A DNA stretch of 14,531 nucleotides from Spirochaetales bacterium UBA4629 (GCA_002406055.1 DHMZ01000002.1:1-14531), one strand, 5' to 3'. Positions 1 to 8,632 are shown, counted from the first letter of the stretch. The notes: generated by a model not told the origin, from the letters alone. A program made the numbers and translations.

Positions 1-20
1 TTATTTTTGATAAAAAAAGA

Positions 21-49
21 GCCTTGTAAGAACTAATTTCTCACAAGGC
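21..49 (-). terminator. Rho-independent terminator of the aspartate kinase gene
   Basis: GCCTTGT at 21-27 pairs with ACAAGGC at 43-49. After one A/C mismatch a further four pairs (29-32 with 38-41) close a five-base loop. Read on the minus strand, the stem is followed by a run of seven T (positions 12-18), the classic intrinsic terminator pattern, about 20 bases after the kinase stop codon. On the plus strand it is followed by only four T, so it could also stop weaker traffic the other way. Confidence 0.85.
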
Positions 50-71
50 CTTTTCATTCTATGAATATGAA

Positions 72-1370
72 TTAACCATATAGTCTTTCAGATATTAGAT
101 TCAAAGCTTCATCTTTTCTCTTTTCCTCTATACCTATTACAAATGTTGTATAGCTACCACCAAGAGAAACAGAAGAAGGCTTAATGCCATTTTCTTTTAA
201 GACAGAGAGCGCATCTACATATTCCATGGTCTCTTCAATTTTATTTCCAACAAGACCAATAACAGCAAAGCCCTTTTTACATTTGATTTCATCTAAAGAG
301 AACTCTTCCTTAATGCGAGAGCACATCTCATCTATATCAATTTTTTCAGCCTGCTTTGTATCAAAATACCAACTAATTGAATCACAACCATAAAGCGTAT
401 AACATGGCTTAATGCCATAGATATGCATTAGAGAAAGGATCTTATGGCGTCTGCCACTTTCTTTAAAGAACATTAATTTCTGCACATAAATCTGAGTGAG
501 CCCGCCCTTAGCACTTACACCAACAACACCCTTATCCTTTACAGTTTTTTGTATCATTGTTCCTGCATCATCAGGACTATTTGTATTACGAATGTTAATT
601 GGTATAGAAGAATCAATGCATGGTGCTATTGCTTCCTCATGGAAAACAGAAGCGCCAACTTCAGAGAACTCTCTTACTTCTCTATAACTTAAAACAGGAA
701 TAACATGTGCATTCTTAACAATTCTAGGATCAGAAGAATACACACCTGAAACATCTGTCCAGTTCTCATACTTTTCGGCCTTCACTGCCTTAGCAACAAT
801 TGCACCTGTGATATCACTTCCACCACGTGAAAATGTTGTTATTTCGCCATTAAGTGATGTTCCATAAAAGCCAGGAATAACATACTTCTCGCCTTTTTTT
901 ATTTTATTCTTAAGTGTTGTATAAGTTATATCTTCAATTTTGTTATCTTCACCAATTATAATTACACCCTCTGGATCTAAGAATTTAAAACCTAAATATT
1001 CAGATATCAAAAGTGCTGATAAGTATTCACCTCTGGATGCTGCATACCGACTACCACGTCTGTTTTCTATATTAACTCTTATCTCTTCTAACGCTTTAGA
1101 AAGGGAAGAAGTTTCTAAGCCTAGAGAAGTAGCAATTTCAAAATAGCGATCGCTGATTTTATCAAACTCGCTTTTGAAAGAAAGACCTTCTTCTGTAAGA
1201 GAAGCACATTTATATAATAGATCGGTAATTTTTTCATCTTTGCTATTCCTCTTACCAGGCGCACTAACTACAACCAAACTGCGCTTACTATTTGACTCAA
1301 GAATAGCCTTAACTTTTTTTATCTGAAGGGAATCAGCAACACTACTTCCACCAAATTTACATACAATCAT
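72..1370 (-). CDS. lysC: Aspartate kinase (monofunctional)
   Basis: Phosphorylates L-aspartate with ATP to aspartyl-4-phosphate, the first step towards lysine/diaminopimelate, threonine and methionine; cytoplasmic. The 432-residue protein shows the amino-acid kinase fold motifs: KFGGSS at residues 5-10, RGEYLSA at 113-119, PGFYG at 166-170, SRGGSDITGA at 181-190 and WTDVSGVYSSDPR at 204-216, then VGASVFHEEAIAP near 238-250. Residues from about 283 to the end form two ACT-type segments (GVSAKGGLTQIYV and GFAVIGLVG), the usual site of allosteric feedback. There is no homoserine dehydrogenase domain. The start is supported by GGAGAA just upstream (1375-1380, minus strand). It appears to be a single-gene unit, divergent from the MATE gene and ending at its own terminator. 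The effector (lysine or threonine) cannot be read from the sequence, so the symbol follows family similarity only. Confidence 0.95.
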   Translation of the reverse strand: MIVCKFGGSSVADSLQIKKVKAILESNSKRSLVVVSAPGKRNSKDEKITDLLYKCASLTEEGLSFKSEFDKISDRYFEIATSLGLETSSLSKALEEIRVNIENRRGSRYAASRGEYLSALLISEYLGFKFLDPEGVIIIGEDNKIEDITYTTLKNKIKKGEKYVIPGFYGTSLNGEITTFSRGGSDITGAIVAKAVKAEKYENWTDVSGVYSSDPRIVKNAHVIPVLSYREVREFSEVGASVFHEEAIAPCIDSSIPINIRNTNSPDDAGTMIQKTVKDKGVVGVSAKGGLTQIYVQKLMFFKESGRRHKILSLMHIYGIKPCYTLYGCDSISWYFDTKQAEKIDIDEMCSRIKEEFSLDEIKCKKGFAVIGLVGNKIEETMEYVDALSVLKENGIKPSSVSLGGSYTTFVIGIEEKRKDEALNLISERLYG

Positions 1371-1388
1371 CGTTTTCTCCTAGAAAAA

Positions 1389-1418
1389 ATCTTACTTCTA
1401 ATATGGCGTTTTTATCAA
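1389..1418 (-). promoter_or_regulatory. Candidate sigma70 promoter for aspartate kinase
   Basis: On the minus strand, TTGATA (1413-1418, five of six to the -35 consensus) lies 18 bases before TAAGAT (1389-1394, four of six to the -10 consensus). Transcription would begin near 1382, leaving a short leader that contains only the ribosome binding site. That leaves no room for a lysine riboswitch. The call rests on motif match and position only. Confidence 0.45.
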
Positions 1419-1425
1419 TAATTAT

Positions 1426-1465
1426 TATTTGTCTTTAAAACAATTACATAAATTATATATTGAAT
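1426..1465 (+). promoter_or_regulatory. Weak candidate promoter for the MATE gene
   Basis: In the A+T-rich gap a TTTAAA element is followed after 16 bases by TATATT, about 25 bases before the annotated ATG. In such A+T-rich sequence these matches are easily found by chance. No Shine-Dalgarno sequence is visible before the gene. Confidence 0.25.
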
Positions 1466-1484
1466 TCTTTTTTATTAACTACTA

Positions 1485-2840
1485 ATGTATTCATCTATGG
1501 ATAAAGATTCGACACAAGAAAATATTATGGGTAGAGAACCAATACTCTCCCTTTTGGTTAAGATTTCTCTCCCTCTAATGATATCTATGTTGGTGCAAGC
1601 TTTATATAACATCGTAGACTCAATCTTTGTTGCGATGGTATCTGAAACAGCACTTACAGCAGTCTCACTTGTCTTCCCTATTCAAAACTTATTAATAGCT
1701 TTTGGTGTAGGTACAGGCGTAGGTATGGCATCATTCATGTCTCGTAAACTAGGAGAGAAAGATGTAGAGACTGCCGAGAAAGTTGCAGGAAATGGAATTA
1801 CTCTCTCTGTTATAACTTGGATTTTCTATGCACTTCTCGGCCTTATCTTTTCAAGACCTTTCTTGATGCTTTTTACACAAGATGAAACTCTTTTAGAATT
1901 ATCTGTAGAATATTCGATAATAGTTACAACATGCTCTATTTTTATGTTTCTTTCACTAATAAACGAAAGAATCTTACAAGGAACAGGAGACAGCATGTCG
2001 AGTATGATTAGTCAGCTCTCGGGTGCTATAACTAATATTATTCTTGATCCTGTTTTTATTTTTACATTCAATATGGGCATCAAAGGAGCCGCCATTGCAA
2101 CAATTATTGGGCAGGCCGTTGGTTGCTTTATATCATTCTATTTTGTAAAGAGAAATAAATACATTTCTATAAAGAAGCATCATCTAAAACTACAAAAGCA
2201 TATTGTTAGCTCAATCTATAATGTTGGTGCACCAACAATTATTACCAACAGTATTGGAACTGTAATGACAAGTGCTCTTAATGGCATTCTCATAGCATTC
2301 TCTACGACAGCTGTATCTGTATTCTCTGTTTATTTTAAACTTCAATCCTTTGTTTTCATGCCAATCTTTGGGCTTTCTTCTGGCATGGTGCCTATCATTG
2401 CATATAACTATGGTGCAAGAAAAAAGGAAAGAATGATTGAAACTGTTAAAGATGGCTCTATTATTGGACTATGTATTATGGTGCTTGGAACACTCTGTTT
2501 TAATATCTTTCCAACTAGCCTACTCTCGCTATTCTCTGCAACAGAAGAGATGTATCGTATAGGAATACCTGCATTGAAGATAATCTCTTTGTGCTTCTCT
2601 TTGGCAGCTATTTCCATTGGACTTTCATCAACTTTCCAAGCAACAGGTTTTGGTATTGGAACCATGATTACATCTATTATTAGACAGCTATTAGTTCTTA
2701 TTCCAGTGGCATATCTATTCAGCAAGCTTTGGGGCTTAGATGGTGTTTGGTGGTCATTCCCTGTTGCTGAGGCAGTTGGACTAATCGTCTCCATTGCACT
2801 CTATGTTTATGTATATAAAACAAGAATTAAAAACTTATAG
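1485..2840 (+). CDS. MATE-family multidrug/toxin efflux transporter
   Basis: Inner-membrane, cation-coupled antiporter of the multidrug and toxic compound extrusion family. The 451-residue length is normal for the family. It shows the internal duplication of two MatE halves, roughly residues 15-235 and 240-451, each with about six hydrophobic helices. Typical family stretches are ALYNIVDSIFVA (39-50), FGVGTGVGMASFMSRKLG (73-90) and, in the second half, GLSSGMVPIIAYNYGARKKER (296-316). Three in-frame ATGs (1485, 1497, 1527) are possible starts and none has a good ribosome binding site. The conserved part begins around GREPI at residue 16, so the first 15 residues may not all be translated. The substrate cannot be predicted. 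It stands alone, divergent from the kinase and convergent with the SDR gene, with which it shares a terminator hairpin. Confidence 0.92.
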   Translation: MYSSMDKDSTQENIMGREPILSLLVKISLPLMISMLVQALYNIVDSIFVAMVSETALTAVSLVFPIQNLLIAFGVGTGVGMASFMSRKLGEKDVETAEKVAGNGITLSVITWIFYALLGLIFSRPFLMLFTQDETLLELSVEYSIIVTTCSIFMFLSLINERILQGTGDSMSSMISQLSGAITNIILDPVFIFTFNMGIKGAAIATIIGQAVGCFISFYFVKRNKYISIKKHHLKLQKHIVSSIYNVGAPTIITNSIGTVMTSALNGILIAFSTTAVSVFSVYFKLQSFVFMPIFGLSSGMVPIIAYNYGARKKERMIETVKDGSIIGLCIMVLGTLCFNIFPTSLLSLFSATEEMYRIGIPALKIISLCFSLAAISIGLSSTFQATGFGIGTMITSIIRQLLVLIPVAYLFSKLWGLDGVWWSFPVAEAVGLIVSIALYVYVYKTRIKNL

Positions 2841-2849
2841 TTTTAATAA

Positions 2850-2870
2850 AGCTCCTCAAAATGAGGAGCT
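2850..2870. terminator. Shared bidirectional hairpin terminator
   Basis: AGCTCCTCA (2850-2858) pairs perfectly with TGAGGAGCT (2862-2870) around a three-base AAA loop. It lies 10 bases after the MATE stop and 23 bases after the SDR stop, between convergent genes. The downstream T tracts are short on both sides (TGTCT on plus; TTTATTAAAA on minus), so termination may be incomplete. Confidence 0.75.
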
Positions 2871-2892
2871 TGTCTAATCTAGTTATGAGACT

Positions 2893-3663
2893 CTATAGCC
2901 TCTTAATATGAAAACCGCCATCCACATCAATATAATTACCTGTTGTATACAAAAAGTGATCATCAGCAAAGGCAGATACAGCATTTGCAATGTCTTCAGG
3001 CTGACCCCAACGAGCGATAGGAAAGAGGCCATCTTTAATTAATTTATCGTACTTATCTGTAACAACTTCCGTCATATCTGTTGCGATAACACCTGGTCTT
3101 ATTTCATGGACTAATATGCCCTCTTTTGCAAGTCTATCTGCATAAAGTGTGGTAAGCATGCTTACGCCAGCCTTAGAGATACAATACTCGCCTCGAGAGA
3201 TAGAGGAAACTTCAGCAGAGCAAGATGAGATATTTATGATTGTGCCTTTCTTCTTAAAGAGTTTTTCTTGCTCTATCATAACCTTTGCAACCTTTTGAGT
3301 AAGGAACATGTTGCCTTTTGTATTTATTGAGATGACTCTATCAAAGCTTTCTTCTGTCATTTCTAATAAATCTGCACGATTTTTGGGAGCAACGCCAGCA
3401 TTGTTGACTAGAACATCTATTCTTCCATATTTATTAAGAGTTTCTTTAACAATTTTTTCTCTATCACTTGATGAAGAGATATCAGCTTGAATATAAAACC
3501 ATTCAATTTTATCTTCATCAAGAATATTTAAATTCGCTCTATTTTTCTCAATATCGCTAGTTGCAACAAGAGCAAGACGAAAACCATCACTACCTAATCT
3601 TCTTGCAATAGCAAATCCTATTCCACGGCTTGCACCAGTTATCAATGCAACTTTTTTTATCAT
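2893..3663 (-). CDS. Short-chain dehydrogenase/reductase (FabG-like SDR)
   Basis: Cytoplasmic NAD(P)-dependent oxidoreductase of the classical SDR family, interconverting an alcohol and a ketone. The 256 residues show the Rossmann cofactor motif TGASRGIG (9-16), NNAG (87-90), the catalytic Asn in SINTKG (N114), the catalytic Ser (S147) and YxxxK (Y160, K164), followed by RPGVIATDM (189-197) and a C-terminal TGNYIDVDGG. All four catalytic positions are present, so it should be active. It starts 5 bases after the flavin reductase stop with an AGGGGG ribosome binding site overlapping that stop region, and is the last gene of the Liv cluster. The resemblance to 3-oxoacyl-ACP reductase is general to the family. 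Its place beside an ene-reductase and an importer suggests catabolism or modification of an imported compound rather than fatty acid synthesis. The substrate is unknown. Confidence 0.92.
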   Translation of the reverse strand: MIKKVALITGASRGIGFAIARRLGSDGFRLALVATSDIEKNRANLNILDEDKIEWFYIQADISSSSDREKIVKETLNKYGRIDVLVNNAGVAPKNRADLLEMTEESFDRVISINTKGNMFLTQKVAKVMIEQEKLFKKKGTIINISSCSAEVSSISRGEYCISKAGVSMLTTLYADRLAKEGILVHEIRPGVIATDMTEVVTDKYDKLIKDGLFPIARWGQPEDIANAVSAFADDHFLYTTGNYIDVDGGFHIKRL

Positions 3664-3668
3664 CTCTA

Positions 3669-5021
3669 TTACCCCCTAAAGTTCTCAGGTAAATTCTCCT
3701 TTTCAATAAGCCATTCTTTATAAAATGGCATAAAAGTACTGTTGTCACGTATAACACAGCCCGTAGGTTTATGCGAACGTATTAGATCACCACATTTACC
3801 ACAGGTAAGACAGACTTTGTTCCTATCAATTCTGCCATTTTTGATTATGTCATTTGGGAAATCTGGATTAGCAAAAGCCAATCTGCCAAAAAGGAAACCA
3901 TCTGCTGATTTTTCTTCTATGGCACCAGCAACATACAAATCAGAGTATTCTCTTAAATATGTTGGAGCAGAACCATAAATGGTCATATCTGGAACTTCTT
4001 TTTTTATCTCACCAAGACTAGAAGACATTCTTGCAATTCCTTCAAAAGGATGTTCATCAGGAATGTACTTGCCACTATCAAAAGGTCTTGTTACATGGGT
4101 TGTAGCATATGGATTTCCCATTGTTATGTTTATAAAGCTCAAACCTAGTTCATCTTTAAGTTCTTTTACAAGTCTTTTAGGTTCAGTTAAATCAAGCTTC
4201 CCATTTTCATCTTGGCCAAAGCCTCTACTCTCTTTAGGATAACCATCATAAATTCCAATGCGAGATGTAACAAAAAATGAAGGGGTTTCGTAGACCTTTG
4301 CAGAACGTATAGAATTCTTTAGTAGCTTTACTCTGTTTTCGTAACTTCCTCCATATTCGCCTTTTCTGTTGTACGCAGCAATAACCTCCTGAAAGAGGTA
4401 ACCATGGCATGACTTTATATCAACTCCATCAAATCCAGCTTCTCTTGCAAGTAGTGCTGAATGGCCAAAGATATCTTCCATCCTTTTTAGATAGTCATCA
4501 CTGACTATAGAGCTATCATCGACAGCACGAAAGGTCTCGAGAAAACTATTGCGTTCAGCTATCATTGGAGAAGGCCTATTGTTTGGATTCGAATATCGTC
4601 CTGAATGATTTGACTGCATTATTAATAAAGGAGCAAAACCATTTCTCTTTAGTCCTTCTTCTTTTACTTTTTCATTAAGCCGCTTAAAAGAATCCAAGTT
4701 TTTCTCATTAAGCAGTAATTGAGTTTTAGATGAACGCCCCTCTTCTACTATTGAGATAGCTTCATACCAGATAATGCCTGCGCCACCTCTAGCTTCGTTT
4801 ACATATCGTCTTTCCGTATAACTAGTAGGCTTACCATCTTCAGTGGAGTCTGCACCTTCCATTGGTGCTATTCCTAGCCTATTAGGAACTTCAAATGGCC
4901 CAACTTTTATTGGAGTTACTAATATTGATGTATCATTTGAAAAAGAGATATAAATCCCTAATTCTCTACATTTATCTTTAACTTCATCTAAGCTTTTATA
5001 GTGAAACTTCTCATGTTTCAT
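3669..5021 (-). CDS. Old Yellow Enzyme-like NADH:flavin oxidoreductase with C-terminal four-Cys motif
   Basis: Predicted FMN-dependent ene-reductase, cytoplasmic, that would reduce an activated C=C bond. In the 450 residues, a 35-residue N-terminal extension precedes an OYE-type TIM barrel: VPNRLGIAPMEG (45-56), QSNHSGRY (136-143), CHGYLFQEVIAAYNRKGEYGGSYENR pattern at about 205-230, and a phosphate-binding FGRLAFANPDFP (378-389). After the barrel, C404, C407, C410 and C422 form C-x2-C-x2-C-x11-C. This resembles the 4Fe-4S site of 2,4-dienoyl-CoA reductase/2-enoate reductase, which I recall as C-x2-C-x3-C-x11-C, but the FAD/NAD(P)H domain of those longer enzymes (around 650 residues) is absent. 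Its ATG overlaps the cupin stop as ATGA, indicating translational coupling. Whether the cysteines bind iron-sulphur or zinc is inference, and the substrate is unknown. Confidence 0.9.
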   Translation of the reverse strand: MKHEKFHYKSLDEVKDKCRELGIYISFSNDTSILVTPIKVGPFEVPNRLGIAPMEGADSTEDGKPTSYTERRYVNEARGGAGIIWYEAISIVEEGRSSKTQLLLNEKNLDSFKRLNEKVKEEGLKRNGFAPLLIMQSNHSGRYSNPNNRPSPMIAERNSFLETFRAVDDSSIVSDDYLKRMEDIFGHSALLAREAGFDGVDIKSCHGYLFQEVIAAYNRKGEYGGSYENRVKLLKNSIRSAKVYETPSFFVTSRIGIYDGYPKESRGFGQDENGKLDLTEPKRLVKELKDELGLSFINITMGNPYATTHVTRPFDSGKYIPDEHPFEGIARMSSSLGEIKKEVPDMTIYGSAPTYLREYSDLYVAGAIEEKSADGFLFGRLAFANPDFPNDIIKNGRIDRNKVCLTCGKCGDLIRSHKPTGCVIRDNSTFMPFYKEWLIEKENLPENFRG

Positions 5022-5395
5022 TTTAAAATTCCCTTTTTCTCCTTATCCCAATGGTCAACAATAATCTGCGGAGCGTAGACAAACATAACTTTAAGTTTTC
5101 CTTCACCTACATTCTTCAAGCTATGATTCTGCCAAGGCTCTATAAAGACAAAATCTCCATTTTTAAGAAAGACATCTTCTCCATCAAGAGTAAAAATCCC
5201 CATTCCTTCTAGTATGGTATAGGACTCAACTGTTTCATGGTTATGCTCTGGAATGAAACCATCTTTCTCAATTTCGACGTATCCTTGGCAAAACTTTGAC
5301 CCACTTATCAAGCCATTTTGCCCAATCATAACGCGAGTTTTTCTTCCGGAAGGAAATTCCATTGGAGTAATTTCGGAGAGATTACCTTTCTCCAT
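5018..5395 (-). CDS. Small single-domain cupin protein
   Basis: A 125-residue, single beta-barrel cupin. Motif 1 has G46, H51, H53, E57 and G64; motif 2 has G80, P87, H91 and N95. The usual metal ligands (H51, H53, E57, H91) are therefore all present, so a divalent metal site is likely. Such small cupins range from isomerases and dioxygenases to ligand-binding proteins, and the sequence does not decide between them. It lies 2 bases after livF, with a GGAGG ribosome binding site inside the end of livF, and overlaps the flavin reductase start by four bases. That position between the importer and two redox enzymes suggests it acts on, or senses, the same imported compound. No signal peptide is seen, so it is probably cytoplasmic. 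Confidence 0.9.
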   Translation of the reverse strand: MEKGNLSEITPMEFPSGRKTRVMIGQNGLISGSKFCQGYVEIEKDGFIPEHNHETVESYTILEGMGIFTLDGEDVFLKNGDFVFIEPWQNHSLKNVGEGKLKVMFVYAPQIIVDHWDKEKKGILK

Positions 5396-5397
5396 TT

Positions 5398-6108
5398 TTA
5401 ACCTCCAAGGTATGCTTTTCTTACCTCATCAGATTCCAAAAGATCTTCACCACTTCCACTGAGCTTTATTTTTCCATTCTCTAAGACATATGCATAATCA
5501 CATATAGAGAGCGCCTTTTTAGCATTCTGTTCTACAAGGAGAATTGTAATCCCAGAGTCCTTAATTTTTTGAATAAGCTCATATATTTGGTTAACGATAA
5601 TTGGAGCAAGTCCCATTGATGGCTCATCTAGAAGAAGAATGCGAGGATGAGACATAAGGCCACGACAGACTGCTAGCATTTGCTGCTCACCACCAGAAAG
5701 AGTTCCTGCAAATTGGTTTCTTCTTTCTTTTAAGATTGGAAACATCTCATATTGGCGTTCCAAATCTTCCTTTATTTGTTTCTTATCTGCTCTAAATGCT
5801 CCAACAAGAAGATTATCCTCTATTGTAAGACCGGAGAAAGTTCTACGCCCTTCTGGAACATGAATAACTCCTTTCATGACAACTTTGTAAGGTTTTTTAG
5901 GTAATTCTTCCCCCTCAAAGTATATTTTTCCGCTTAATGGTTTAACTAAACCACTAATAGTTTTTAAGAGAGTTGATTTTCCTGCTCCATTAGCACCTAT
6001 TATTGAACATATTTGGCCTTTAACGACCTCGACACTTACATTTTTTAAAGCCTCAATGTGTCCATAATTAACACTTAGATTCTCTACTTTAAGCATTACT
6101 TCACTCAT
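5398..6108 (-). CDS. livF: Branched-chain amino acid-type ABC transporter ATPase (LivF-like)
   Basis: One of two ATPases powering the Liv-type importer on the cytoplasmic face of the inner membrane. In 236 residues it has Walker A GANGAGKST (38-46), the LivF-typical VPEGRRTFSGLTIEDNL (84-100), the signature LSGGEQQ (137-143), Walker B ILLLDEP (157-163) and the switch stretch LLVEQN (190-195). The ATG overlaps the livG stop as ATGA, and AGGAG sits about nine bases upstream within livG. The gene is complete and intact. The symbol reflects family membership (HAAT family). The transported compound need not be a branched-chain amino acid, since this family also carries urea, amides, aromatic acids and other small molecules. 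Confidence 0.93.
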   Translation of the reverse strand: MSEVMLKVENLSVNYGHIEALKNVSVEVVKGQICSIIGANGAGKSTLLKTISGLVKPLSGKIYFEGEELPKKPYKVVMKGVIHVPEGRRTFSGLTIEDNLLVGAFRADKKQIKEDLERQYEMFPILKERRNQFAGTLSGGEQQMLAVCRGLMSHPRILLLDEPSMGLAPIIVNQIYELIQKIKDSGITILLVEQNAKKALSICDYAYVLENGKIKLSGSGEDLLESDEVRKAYLGG

Positions 6109-6869
6109 TCTTCAGCTCCTAAATATGCTTCAATAACAGCTTTGTTATGCTGGACTTCTTCAGCTGTTCCTACAGCAATTGTTTCTCCAAAGTTCTGCAC
6201 ATGTATTAAATCTGATATGCTCATAACTAAGTCCAATCTATGCTCAATAAGAAGAATAGCAAAACCAAACTCTGAAGAGATTTTCTTGATTAAATCTGTT
6301 AATTCACCAACTTCAGTAGGAGTTAAACCTGCAGCAGGCTCATCAAGGAGAAGAACCTTTGGCTCACACATTAAAGCTCGAGCAATCTCAATCTTTCTTT
6401 GGTTACCATAAGATAGGTTTTCAGGTCTCTCATCTTTTTTATCGGCCATGCCAACAACTTCAAGATAAGACAAAGCAAGCTCACGTCCTCTCTTTTCTTC
6501 TCTAATTCTTGCAGGTGTTGGAAATAAACTGCCAAAAACTGTGTACTTAGATTTAGGGTCAAAAGCGCATAAGACGTTATCTAAAATTGAAAGGCCCTTA
6601 AAAATTCTAATATTTTGGAAGGTTCTACCAATGCCTTTGTGTGTAATTTTGTATTGAGGCAAGTTTGTAATATCTTCACCATCTAGTATGACGTTGCCTT
6701 TATCAGCTTGATATACACCAGATATAGTATTGAAGATTGTTGTTTTCCCTGCTCCATTTGGGCCAATAATACCGTGTATCTCTCCTTTATTCGCGTCAAG
6801 AGAGAAATCAACTATGGCCTTTATTCCGCCAAAGCTTTTACTAATGTTTTTTATTTCAAGCAATGCCAT
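6105..6869 (-). CDS. livG: Branched-chain amino acid-type ABC transporter ATPase (LivG-like)
   Basis: Second ATPase of the Liv-type importer. In 254 residues it has Walker A GPNGAGKTT (36-44), GRTFQNIRIFKGLSILDNV (81-99) covering the Q-loop, the LivG-type signature LSYGNQRK (152-159) in place of LSGGQ, Walker B VLLLDEP (172-178) and IEHRLDLVM (208-216) with the switch histidine. The C-terminal IEAYLGAEE is typical of LivG. It starts one base after the livM stop, with GGGAGA upstream, and its stop overlaps the livF start. It is intact and of normal length; substrate specificity is set by the binding protein, not here. Confidence 0.93.
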   Translation of the reverse strand: MALLEIKNISKSFGGIKAIVDFSLDANKGEIHGIIGPNGAGKTTIFNTISGVYQADKGNVILDGEDITNLPQYKITHKGIGRTFQNIRIFKGLSILDNVLCAFDPKSKYTVFGSLFPTPARIREEKRGRELALSYLEVVGMADKKDERPENLSYGNQRKIEIARALMCEPKVLLLDEPAAGLTPTEVGELTDLIKKISSEFGFAILLIEHRLDLVMSISDLIHVQNFGETIAVGTAEEVQHNKAVIEAYLGAEE

Positions 6870-6870
6870 A

Positions 6871-7749
6871 TTACTTCTCCCTATTCTTTTTTATCTTTCT
6901 ATCGAAACTAAGAAGAGCTCGCTTCATACTTCTTGGAGTTAACTCCCATTCGCCAAATAGTCCATTTGGCTTAAAGTTCAAGATGAAGAGTACGAGTATT
7001 GCATATACTATATATCTGTACTTATTCAAAGCTTGCATGTATTGAGGAAGGAATGTAAGGAAAGCGCCTCCGAAGATAGAACCAGTTAAGCTGTTTACAC
7101 CTCCGAAGAATACCATAATTACCCAGTCTGCAGACTTTTTCCAACCAAAGTCTGTAGGACCTACATAACCAACGTAGAAAGCATACATACATCCTGCAAA
7201 AGCTGTCATAGCACATGAGAGCAAAAAGGCAATCATTTTAACTTTAGAAGCATTTATGCCCATTGCCTTTGCTGCAAGCTCATCACTCTTAACAGCAATG
7301 CACTGTCTACCATACTTACTAGTTTTGAACAAAGCAGTAAGTGTTATTGCAATTATAGCAGCAACAAGAGTAAACCAAACATTTACCTTTCTTGGTACAC
7401 CAATTAAGCCAAAAGCTCCACCTGTATATTGGCTAAGTAAGAGAATAAGCTGTGCAATTGATTCACCAAAGCCCAATGTAACAAGAGAGATATAGTCTCT
7501 TCTAAGACGAACAACTGGGAATCCTATGATATAACCTACTACTACTGCAAAAATAATTGCTAGCAAGAAAGCTAAGTACATATTCATGCCGAAATTAAGA
7601 ACTAAAAGTCCAGAAACATATGCACCAATGGCCATAAAAGCAGCAGAACCAAGGGAAAACATTCCCGTTAAACCTGTGAGAATATAGATACCACAGACAG
7701 AAACGAGCGTTATGCATACTTGAGTTAATACATATAAAAATAATCTCAT
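6871..7749 (-). CDS. livM: Branched-chain amino acid-type ABC transporter permease (LivM-like)
   Basis: Integral inner-membrane permease that pairs with LivH to form the translocation pore. The 292-residue protein is strongly hydrophobic, with about eight membrane segments. It shows the LivM-typical RLRRDYISLVTLGFGE (81-96) and the cytoplasmic coupling loop from SKYGRQC through DELAAKAMGINASKVK (144-171), which contacts the ATPases. The basic C-terminal tail from about residue 271 is cytoplasmic. An almost perfect Shine-Dalgarno sequence, AAGGAGG, lies just before the ATG in the 10-base gap after livH. No truncation is seen. Confidence 0.93.
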   Translation of the reverse strand: MRLFLYVLTQVCITLVSVCGIYILTGLTGMFSLGSAAFMAIGAYVSGLLVLNFGMNMYLAFLLAIIFAVVVGYIIGFPVVRLRRDYISLVTLGFGESIAQLILLLSQYTGGAFGLIGVPRKVNVWFTLVAAIIAITLTALFKTSKYGRQCIAVKSDELAAKAMGINASKVKMIAFLLSCAMTAFAGCMYAFYVGYVGPTDFGWKKSADWVIMVFFGGVNSLTGSIFGGAFLTFLPQYMQALNKYRYIVYAILVLFILNFKPNGLFGEWELTPRSMKRALLSFDRKIKKNREK

Positions 7750-7759
7750 ATCTTCCTCC

Positions 7760-8632
7760 TTATGCTTTTTCCTGGACGTTGCTGCCAGCTATTCCCTGAG
7801 GACGAACAAGAAGGAATATAAGCATTACAGCAAAGGAAGCTATTGTTGCCCAGCCAGAACCTATTGTACTAAGGAAGAATGCTTCCATAATACCTAGGAG
7901 CATTGCACCTATTACTGCACCTGTTAAGCTTCCTAACCCTCCAATAACAGAGGCAATAAAGCCTTTTACAACAAGGCTTCCTAAAGTTGAAGTAAGAGTA
8001 TATTTAATACCTAAGAAGCAACCAGCGAGTCCTCCAAACACACCAGATATTGCAAATACAACCTGTATTACAAGTGTTGCATTTATACCCATAAGTTGAG
8101 CTGTATCGCGATCAAAAGAAACAGCTCTTATTGCTCTACCAATGCTAGTTTTTTGAAGAATAAAAGCTAGAGTTGCTAGTGCTAGTATGCTTATTACAAG
8201 CATTATGATATTTTCTTTTGAAATTACCGCACCTAATAAAGAAACTGAAGATTCTTTGAAAAAGTTTGGATAGACATAAAAATTTGTTCCTGTTTTAAGT
8301 GTTATTATTCCTTCGTAAAGCGTTCCTAATGTAATTGAAGAAACAAAGAAATATGTTGAAGGGGAATGGTTCTTTAATATTCTTCTAAAACCAACAAATT
8401 CACCAATTAGACTGATTAATGCTCCTGCAAGTGCAGAACAAACTAAAGTGGGAAAGAGACCCCATCCTTTCGATGCAACCAAGAAATAAGCAATAAATGC
8501 AGAGACTGTCATTGTTGCACCATATGAGAAGTTTGAAAATTTCAAAATATTGAAAACTAAAGCAAAGCCTATTGCAATTAATGCATAGACAGTACCTGTT
8601 GAGATACCATTTACAAGCGTTTGAAATGACAT
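7760..8632 (-). CDS. livH: Branched-chain amino acid-type ABC transporter permease (LivH-like)
   Basis: Partner permease of LivM, 290 residues and largely hydrophobic. It opens with NGISTGTVYALIAIGFALVF (8-27), the usual LivH N-terminus. It carries the coupling loop SIGRAIRAVSFDRDTAQLMGIN (163-184) and IGGLGSLTGAVIGAMLLGIMEAF (230-252) near the C-terminus. AAAGGA about seven bases before the ATG serves as ribosome binding site. It sits immediately downstream of a strong hairpin (8649-8676), whose base is only a few bases from this ribosome binding site. It should be read as part of one importer with the binding protein at 8707-9852 and livM, livG and livF. Confidence 0.93.
   Translation of the reverse strand: MSFQTLVNGISTGTVYALIAIGFALVFNILKFSNFSYGATMTVSAFIAYFLVASKGWGLFPTLVCSALAGALISLIGEFVGFRRILKNHSPSTYFFVSSITLGTLYEGIITLKTGTNFYVYPNFFKESSVSLLGAVISKENIIMLVISILALATLAFILQKTSIGRAIRAVSFDRDTAQLMGINATLVIQVVFAISGVFGGLAGCFLGIKYTLTSTLGSLVVKGFIASVIGGLGSLTGAVIGAMLLGIMEAFFLSTIGSGWATIASFAVMLIFLLVRPQGIAGSNVQEKA

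Noticed and set aside
1371..1484. Lysine riboswitch upstream of aspartate kinase
   Set aside because: The gap to the divergent MATE gene is only 114 bases, the likely leader is about 12 bases, and no structured conserved elements are seen.
2408..2794. 128-codon minus-strand open frame inside the MATE gene
   Set aside because: Antisense shadow of a conserved membrane protein; composition and lack of motifs argue against a real gene.
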